Part shown: positions 36,648 through 41,422 of the stretch, piece by piece
Numbering within the stretch: position 1 is the stretch's first letter
How the letters are laid out: the number at the start of each line of letters is the position of its first letter
Origin: an uncultured cyanobacterium
GTDB taxonomy: Bacteria; Cyanobacteriota; Cyanobacteriia; PCC-6307; Cyanobiaceae
Assembly (NCBI GenBank): GCA_903856805.1
Contig: CAIOCZ010000121.1
Coordinates: 1-41,422, forward strand
Reading direction: 5' to 3'
Length of the DNA: 41,422 nucleotides
Program-made: the position numbers and the translations under genes
The notes under the pieces: generated by a model
Told to the model about the DNA's origin: nothing
What the model saw: the letters and a program-made list of their open reading frames with translations, nothing else
Database searches by the model: none

Positions 36648-37955
36648 ATGGCAACTCTGATGTCCGGCGCCATCGCGGCCGTCTCTCCGTTGCCCTGGCA
36701 CCCCCACCTCTGGCATCCAACCACCCAGGTGGCCACCACGGATCCACCCCTGCGGGTGGTGCGGGGGGCCGGGGCGCTGCTGGAGCTCGACGACGGCCGC
36801 CTCTTGATCGATGCGATCAGCAGCTGGTGGGTGACGCTCCATGGCCATGGCGAACCAACAATCGCCGCCGCCATCGCCCGCCAGGCGGCCAACCTGGAGC
36901 AGGTGATCTTCGCCAATTTCCGCCATCCCCCGGCCGAACAGTTGGCGGAGCGGCTCAGTGCCCACACGGGGCTGGAGCGGCTGTTCTTTTCCGACAACGG
37001 CTCCACCGCCGTGGAGGTGGCCCTCAAAATTGCCTGGCAGTGGTGGCGCAACCGCGGGGAGCCCCGCTCCCAGTTCATTGCCTTCGAGGGCGCTTATCAC
37101 GGCGACACCGTGGGGGCGATGGCCCTGGGGGAGCGTTCCCTGTTCTCGGCGCCGTTCGAGCCCTTGCTGTTTGCGGTGGCCCGGGCCCCCTGGCCCGCCA
37201 CCTGGTGGGACGACCCGGGGGTGGAGGAGCGGGAGGCGGCGGCCCTGGCCCGGCTGGACCAGCTGCTCACCACCCCCACCGCCGCCGTGATCCTCGAGCC
37301 CCTGGTGCAGGGGGCCAGCGGCATGGCGATGGTCCGGCCCCAGTTCCTGCGGGCAGTGCAACAGCGGGTGCGGCAGGCCGGGGCCCTGTTGATCGCCGAC
37401 GAGGTGATGATCGGCTTCGGCCGCAGCGGCAACCTGTTCGCCAGCCAGGGGGCCGGCCTGGAGCCGGATCTGATCGCCCTCTCCAAGGGGCTCACCGGCG
37501 GGTTTCTGCCCATGGGCGTCACCCTGGCCCGGGAGAAGCTGTATGAGGCCTTTGTGGGGGAAGACCCGGCGCTCACCCTGTTCCATGGCCACAGCTTCAC
37601 CGCCAATCCCCTCGGCTGTGCGGCCGCCCTGGCCAGCCTCGACCTGCTGGAGGCCCACCCGGAGCGTTATGCCGGTATGGAGGCGCGCCATCGCCCCCAC
37701 CTGGAGACCCTGGCGGCCCGGCCGGGGGTGGGCCGGCCGCGGCTGTTGGGCAGCATCGCCGCCGTGGACATCGCCCAGGGGCCGGCGGGGTATCTCAATC
37801 CGGTGGGGCGGCAGCTGCGGCGTTCGGCCCTGGCGGCGGGGGTGGTGCTGCGACCCTTGGGCCAGGTGGTGTATCTGCTGCCGCCCCTCTGCATCACGGA
37901 TGAGCAGCTGGGGCATTGCTATGCCGCCATCGCCAGCGGCCTGGAGCAGCTCTGA
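36648..37955 (+). CDS. bioA: Adenosylmethionine-8-amino-7-oxononanoate aminotransferase
   Basis: The protein has 435 residues. This class-III PLP aminotransferase converts 8-amino-7-oxononanoate to 7,8-diaminopelargonic acid, with SAM as the amino donor. Landmarks: HLWHPTTQ near residue 20 (substrate side), AISSWWVTLHGHGEP, FFSDNGSTAVEVALKIAWQ, EGAYHGDTVGAMAL, ADEVMIGFGRSGNLF with the PLP-ring Asp, SKGLTGGFLPMGVTL with the PLP Lys, and GHSFTANPLGCAAAL. It is separated from the small ORF by about 320 bases that hold the divergent hypothetical gene, so it has its own promoter or depends on read-through. The ATG at 36648 is used; an ATG at 36660 is an alternative. Confidence 0.95.
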   Translation: MATLMSGAIAAVSPLPWHPHLWHPTTQVATTDPPLRVVRGAGALLELDDGRLLIDAISSWWVTLHGHGEPTIAAAIARQAANLEQVIFANFRHPPAEQLAERLSAHTGLERLFFSDNGSTAVEVALKIAWQWWRNRGEPRSQFIAFEGAYHGDTVGAMALGERSLFSAPFEPLLFAVARAPWPATWWDDPGVEEREAAALARLDQLLTTPTAAVILEPLVQGASGMAMVRPQFLRAVQQRVRQAGALLIADEVMIGFGRSGNLFASQGAGLEPDLIALSKGLTGGFLPMGVTLAREKLYEAFVGEDPALTLFHGHSFTANPLGCAAALASLDLLEAHPERYAGMEARHRPHLETLAARPGVGRPRLLGSIAAVDIAQGPAGYLNPVGRQLRRSALAAGVVLRPLGQVVYLLPPLCITDEQLGHCYAAIASGLEQL

Positions 37956-37967
37956 AGCGAGCCCGCC

Positions 37968-38234
37968 TCAGGGGCCCGCCAAGATCGCCGCCTCCACATC
38001 GGCACGGGAGAGGCCGTAAGGGAAATAGCGCACGTTGTCCTGGCCCTCGTGGTGCCAGCTCACCCGCAGCTCCTCGATCTCCAGCTCGATCCGGGCACTC
38101 CACTCGGTGCGGTGCAGGTCCCAGCGGATGGCATGGGGACCATCCTGGCGGGCTCCCAATTGCCGCAGCCAGGCCTCCAGAGCTGGCAGGGGATGGTGAT
38201 AGAGGGGGGTTTCGGCGGAGGGCAGGGTGGACAT
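37968..38234 (-). CDS. DUF3143 family protein
   Basis: The protein has 88 residues. PLYHHPLPALEAWLRQLGA at the start and WHHEGQDNVRYFPYGLSRAD near the end match the small cyanobacterial DUF3143 family, whose function is unknown. It is convergent with bioA, 12 bases from its stop. The J-domain protein gene starts upstream on the same strand and ends 39 bases before this start, so they are probably cotranscribed, as is frequently seen for these two in cyanobacteria (recalled). Confidence 0.85.
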   Translation of the reverse strand: MSTLPSAETPLYHHPLPALEAWLRQLGARQDGPHAIRWDLHRTEWSARIELEIEELRVSWHHEGQDNVRYFPYGLSRADVEAAILAGP

Positions 38235-38273
38235 CGCGGCGGGCCGGGGGCTCAGGAACTGGAGAGAGAGGGG

Positions 38274-38852
38274 TCAAGACAGCGGCCCGGCGGCCGGCTC
38301 CTGGAGGGGCACGGCCAAGGGCTCAGGGGCCGGCCCGGTGAGCGGCTCAGTGGGGCCAGGCCCCAGGACCGGTCCGGGCGGCCACCAGCTCGGTTGGCGC
38401 ATCAATTCCGTCCCCCGGGCCCAGGCCACCCCGATCCCCAGCACCAGGCTGAGCACCAGGGCCACCGCCAGCAGCAGCAGGGCAAACCATTCCCCGCCCG
38501 ATAGGGCCCGCCGCACCGGCAGGGGCCGGGCCAGGCGTGGACCGGTGGGGTCCCCGGGGGCCGCGGGGCCGACGGTCGAAGGGGCCGGCCTGGGGGTCGC
38601 TCCTGGGGCGGCGGCAGCCAGCTGCCGGTCGTAGGCCAGGCGCCGGCTGGGGTCGTTCAACAGCGCGTAGGCCGCTTGAACTTGTCGAAAGGCCTCGGCG
38701 GCTTCAGAGGACGGCAGGCTGGTGGTATCGGGGTGGTACAGCTTGCTGAGGCTGCGAAAGGCCTGGCGCAGCTGTTGAGGCGTGGCGCTGGACGACACCT
38801 TCAGCAGGCTGTACAGCGTGGGCCGGAAGGGGGGCTGGGCTGGGGCGGGCAT
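38274..38852 (-). CDS. Membrane-anchored J-domain (DnaJ-like) protein
   Basis: The frame is open far upstream, but the protein should start at the ATG at 38852 (192 residues). The J domain occupies about 12-75: [26 protein letters not shown] with the HPD motif needed to stimulate Hsp70 ATPase, and [20 protein letters not shown]. After a proline-rich linker there is one membrane span ([20 protein letters not shown]), so the J domain probably sits at a membrane facing the cytoplasm. A proline-rich tail follows. No zinc-finger or substrate-binding domain, so it is a type III J protein. It is divergent from rsmG with a 72-base shared gap. Confidence 0.88.
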   Translation of the reverse strand: MPAPAQPPFRPTLYSLLKVSSSATPQQLRQAFRSLSKLYHPDTTSLPSSEAAEAFRQVQAAYALLNDPSRRLAYDRQLAAAAPGATPRPAPSTVGPAAPGDPTGPRLARPLPVRRALSGGEWFALLLLAVALVLSLVLGIGVAWARGTELMRQPSWWPPGPVLGPGPTEPLTGPAPEPLAVPLQEPAAGPLS

Positions 38853-38924
38853 GGGTCCGGACGGCGCGGCACCACCCGGCGCGATGTGCGGGATCCTAGG
38901 AAGAATGCTCCTCTGCGACCGCGG

Positions 38925-39764
38925 ATGGCCGCCACCCCCCCGTCGATCCCTGATCCGGATGCTGGCTTGTTCCCTGGCGCGCTCCCTGGCTCGCCCCTCT
39001 GGACGCCGCTCAGTACGCCCCCCAGTCCGCCTCCGGGCCTCTGGGCGGAGCTTGGCTGGAGCCCCTCCCCCACCCAGTTGGATCAGCTGGTGGCCCTGCA
39101 GCGGTTGCTGCGCCAGTGGAATGGCCGGGTCAACCTGACGCGGTTGGTGGAGGGCGACGACTACTGGATTGCCCAGGTGTTCGACAGCCTCTGGCCCCTC
39201 GTGCCCCTGCTCAATGGCGGTAGCGGGGAGGAACCAGCACCGCTGGAGCTGGTGGATGTGGGCACCGGCGGTGGCTTTCCTGGCCTGGCAGTGGCGATTG
39301 CCTTGCCCACGGCCCGGCTCACCCTGGTGGATTCGGTGGGGCGCAAGATCGAGGCCGTGCGCGCGATGGCGGCCGAGCTGGGCTTGGCGGACCGGCTCAG
39401 CCTCCGCTGTGAGCGCATCGAGCGCAGTGGCCAGGAGCGGGCCTGCCGGGGCCGCTTCGATTGGGCGCTGGCCCGGGCGGTGGCCGGTGCTCCGGTGGTG
39501 GCGGAATATCTGGTGCCCTTGCTGGCCCCCCAGGGCCGGGCGCTGCTCTATCGCGGCCAGTGGGGCGATGCGGACGAACACGCGCTGCTGCGGGCCCTCG
39601 GGCCGCTGCGGGCCGAGATTGAGCGGCGCCAACGGCGCGACCTCCCGGGGGGGCGGGGGGTGCGCCATGCCCTGGTGCTGCGGCCCACGGCCCCGTGCCC
39701 GAAGGCCTACCCCCGGGCCGTGGGGGTACCCGGCAAGCAACCCCTCGGCGGCGGGGCCGCCTAA
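38925..39764 (+). CDS. rsmG: 16S rRNA (guanine527-N7)-methyltransferase
   Basis: The protein has 279 residues from an ATG at 38925; a long upstream extension of the frame is ignored because it crosses the divergent J-protein start. The family pattern is clear: [20 protein letters not shown] near residue 62, [15 protein letters not shown], the SAM-binding [40 protein letters not shown] and [15 protein letters not shown]. RsmG methylates G527 of 16S rRNA; its loss gives low-level streptomycin resistance in other bacteria. The stop overlaps the convergent aldo/keto reductase stop by four bases. Confidence 0.95.
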   Translation: MAATPPSIPDPDAGLFPGALPGSPLWTPLSTPPSPPPGLWAELGWSPSPTQLDQLVALQRLLRQWNGRVNLTRLVEGDDYWIAQVFDSLWPLVPLLNGGSGEEPAPLELVDVGTGGGFPGLAVAIALPTARLTLVDSVGRKIEAVRAMAAELGLADRLSLRCERIERSGQERACRGRFDWALARAVAGAPVVAEYLVPLLAPQGRALLYRGQWGDADEHALLRALGPLRAEIERRQRRDLPGGRGVRHALVLRPTAPCPKAYPRAVGVPGKQPLGGGAA

Positions 39765-41020
39765 GGATCGACCTGCAGTCGGCGTTGGGGGGCGTTGCCC
39801 AGGCGCTGGCGCAACGCCCGCAGGATCGCCGGAATCTCCCGGGCCCAGGGGCTGGCCTGCAACACCTCCAGCAGGTCGGCCTCGCTCACCGTGGCATCGA
39901 GGCCATCGGCGTTGGCCCCCGGGAACCAGTGGTCGCCGTTGCCGAGCAGGCCGTAGCGGGCTCGGGCATAGCCCTCCAGATCCCAAGCCTCCAGCAGGTT
40001 ATGGAGCCAGAGCAGCTGGGGCAGGTTGATGCCCCCGGGGGTGGCCTCCCACTCCGGCAGGCCCTGGTGCCAGCTGTTCAACCAGGCACTGCCCAGGGCC
40101 CCGTGACGGGCCTGCTCCAGGCGGGCCAGGATCGGTGGCAGCAGCACCTCCGCCTGGGGCAGCAAGGCCACGGCCTCCAGGTGGCGCTCCAGATCCTCCG
40201 GGCGGGCCGCCCCCACGCTGAGGGTGTGGATGGCGGGATGGCTGAGGCAGAACAGGTCGTTCACCACGATCGGATGCAGGGGGCTGCACAGCTCCACCAA
40301 CCGGGCCGAAGGGGTGTGGAGATGCCCCCCCTTGTCGGTGGGGCTGATCACGAACACCCCCATGTCGTGGTCGCGGGCCGCCACGAGGGCCGGACTGTTG
40401 TCCTGCCGGATGTAGTACCAGTGGAGATTGATGTAATCGAAGCGATCGCTGGCGATCGCCTCCAGGATCACCGGCAGCGGCGCGTGGGTGGAGAAGCCGA
40501 TGTGGCCGATGCGGCCGTAGGTGCGCCAGCGTTCGGCCACCTCGAGGCAGCCACCGGGGCGCAGGCTCTGCTCCAGCAACTCGGCGGTGTTCACCCCATG
40601 GAGGGCGAGCAGATCCAGGCGGCCGGGACCGTCGGCGGCGTCGATCGCCAGACGCTCAAAGCTGCAGGCCAGTTCCGCCTCGAAGGCGGCCGGATCGGCC
40701 TTGGGGGGCACCTTGGTCTGGAGGATGCGGGCCGGATCGGGCCGGCCGTTGAGCAGCCAGCCGAGTTGCCGTTCGGAGGTGCCGTAATAGCGGGCGGTTT
40801 CGAGGTGGTGCAGGCCCGCCGCCGTGGCCGCGCTGAGCAGGGCGCCCAGCTGCTCCTGTCGGTCGGCCGTGATCTCGGCCGCCGGCAAATCCGTCCAGCT
40901 CTGCTGAAAACGCATCCCCCCCAGGGACAGCACTGGCATCGCCAGCTCCGTACGCCCGAAGCGTCGCGTCGGCAGAGGCGGCTGGGGAAGGGGTGGGGCC
41001 ATGGTCATGTCGCCCGTCAC
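39761..41020 (-). CDS. Aldo/keto reductase
   Basis: The protein has 419 residues from a GTG at 41020 that overlaps the ferredoxin stop (GTGA); an ATG at 41002 is the alternative. The TIM-barrel reductase pattern includes [20 protein letters not shown], the catalytic Tyr in [19 protein letters not shown], the Lys in [12 protein letters not shown], and [13 protein letters not shown]. The C-terminal region ([33 protein letters not shown]) is an extension found in cyanobacterial homologues, with no Cys cluster visible. NAD(P)H-dependent carbonyl reduction is predicted; the substrate is unknown. Coupling to the upstream ferredoxin gene suggests the two work together or are simply coexpressed. Confidence 0.9.
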   Translation of the reverse strand: MTGDMTMAPPLPQPPLPTRRFGRTELAMPVLSLGGMRFQQSWTDLPAAEITADRQEQLGALLSAATAAGLHHLETARYYGTSERQLGWLLNGRPDPARILQTKVPPKADPAAFEAELACSFERLAIDAADGPGRLDLLALHGVNTAELLEQSLRPGGCLEVAERWRTYGRIGHIGFSTHAPLPVILEAIASDRFDYINLHWYYIRQDNSPALVAARDHDMGVFVISPTDKGGHLHTPSARLVELCSPLHPIVVNDLFCLSHPAIHTLSVGAARPEDLERHLEAVALLPQAEVLLPPILARLEQARHGALGSAWLNSWHQGLPEWEATPGGINLPQLLWLHNLLEAWDLEGYARARYGLLGNGDHWFPGANADGLDATVSEADLLEVLQASPWAREIPAILRALRQRLGNAPQRRLQVDP

Positions 41021-41422
41021 GCCGCCGGACCGGAGCGGGGCAGCAGGCGCTTGCGGCGGCCCGGGCTGGGCAGGCCCAGGGGCTGGATCTCCAGCTGTTG
41101 CAGCTGGGCCTCCAGCCCTGGCAGCTGCTCATAGGCCACCCAGTGGATGCAGTCCACCGGGCAGGTGTCGATCGCCTCCTGGATGCGTTCGGTGCTGTCG
41201 CCGTCCTGGCGGATCGCCCGGGAGCGCCCCCAGGTGGGTTCCACCACGAAGGTGTGGGTGGCCACGTTGGCGCAATAGCGGCAGCCGATGCACACGGCCT
41301 CGTCCACCCAGACGGCCCGCTGCCGCAACTGGCCCCCGAGAAGGGGCTCAAAACCGGTGGGCTGGGGGGTGTCCGGTTGGACCGTGAAGGCCAGGGAGGG
41401 ATCGACGGCGCCGGCGCCTGGG
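41017..41422 (-). CDS. 4Fe-4S ferredoxin, N-terminus outside window
   Basis: The frame is open to the right edge (135 residues visible) and has no fixed start. Visible: QLRQRAVWVDEAVCIGCRYC, ANVATHTFVVEPTWGRSRAI, and AIDTCPVDCIHWVAYEQLPG. The CIGCRYC set plus the Cys of TCPVDC bind one iron-sulfur cluster. The residues before (AFTVQPDTPQPTGFEPLLGG) look like the natural N-terminal part rather than shadow, so the start is beyond 41422. A basic tail (PGRRKRLLPRSG) is present. It is an electron carrier of the type encoded in cyanobacteria next to aldo/keto reductase genes. Confidence 0.88.
   Translation of the reverse strand, partial: PGAGAVDPSLAFTVQPDTPQPTGFEPLLGGQLRQRAVWVDEAVCIGCRYCANVATHTFVVEPTWGRSRAIRQDGDSTERIQEAIDTCPVDCIHWVAYEQLPGLEAQLQQLEIQPLGLPSPGRRKRLLPRSGPAA

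Noticed and set aside
38676-38924. N-terminal extension of RsmG upstream of 38925
   Set aside because: The extension crosses the start of the divergent J-domain gene and encodes residues unlike the family; the ATG at 38925 gives a normal domain position.
38853-39986. Long N-terminal extension of the J-domain protein on the minus strand
   Set aside because: It lies opposite rsmG and is its shadow; the J domain starts about 12 residues after the ATG at 38852.

Overview
The window looks like chromosomal DNA from a GC-rich cyanobacterium of the Synechococcus/Cyanobium type. The evidence is a bioF-bioK-like-bioC-bioD-(small ORF)-bioA biotin cluster, a DUF3143 gene, an rsmG / aldo-keto reductase / 4Fe-4S ferredoxin block, and copies of the HIP1 octamer GCGATCGC (20955-20962, and a pair at 40442-40449 and 40452-40459). 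This assignment is inference from gene content; no search was run.

Layout. (1) 1-2362: an IS5-family element runs off the left edge. It has truncated a SLOG/DUF2493 gene that also carries a frameshift, and a phage-type Gp157-like gene follows. (2) 2460-20058, minus strand: a frameshifted RTX-like remnant, then one uninterrupted 5,696-residue reading frame. This giant protein is predicted extracellular and is built from LamG-like, FG-GAP/integrin-like, Asp-box (BNR) propeller-like, RTX-like, Calx-beta and DUF4114-like parts. (3) 20226-22272: a Phd/PIN toxin-antitoxin pair, a LuxR-type regulator and a 5'-shortened TVP38/TMEM64 membrane protein gene. (4) 22270-32734: a decayed mobile island. It holds a primase zinc-finger remnant fused at its edge to the TVP38 gene, a small ORF, an SF2 helicase, a YefM/YoeB pair with a recognisable operator, a VRR-NUC nuclease, a regulator-like gene behind phased 10-bp repeats, several unknown translationally coupled ORFs, a Bro-N antirepressor with an in-frame amber codon, an HTH protein, and fragments of a ParE-like toxin and HsdS. 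These are followed by a broken IS5-like element, an unknown membrane protein, a truncated thermonuclease and the remains of an integron-type tyrosine recombinase. (5) 32798-41422: dense GC-rich housekeeping genes, namely biotin synthesis, a DUF3143 protein, a membrane-anchored J-domain protein, RsmG, an aldo/keto reductase and a ferredoxin that leaves the right edge.

How it works together. The biotin genes overlap by 1-4 bases from bioK to the small ORF and should be translated as one unit, making biotin from pimeloyl-ACP. The island genes look like the replication and regulation module of an integrated phage or plasmid that has lost its integrase and is being eroded by IS elements and point lesions. 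The giant protein is the most unusual object. It resembles cyanobacterial surface or secreted adhesin-like proteins, but it has no visible signal peptide and no secretion genes beside it in this window. Its domain boundaries were read by eye and are approximate.
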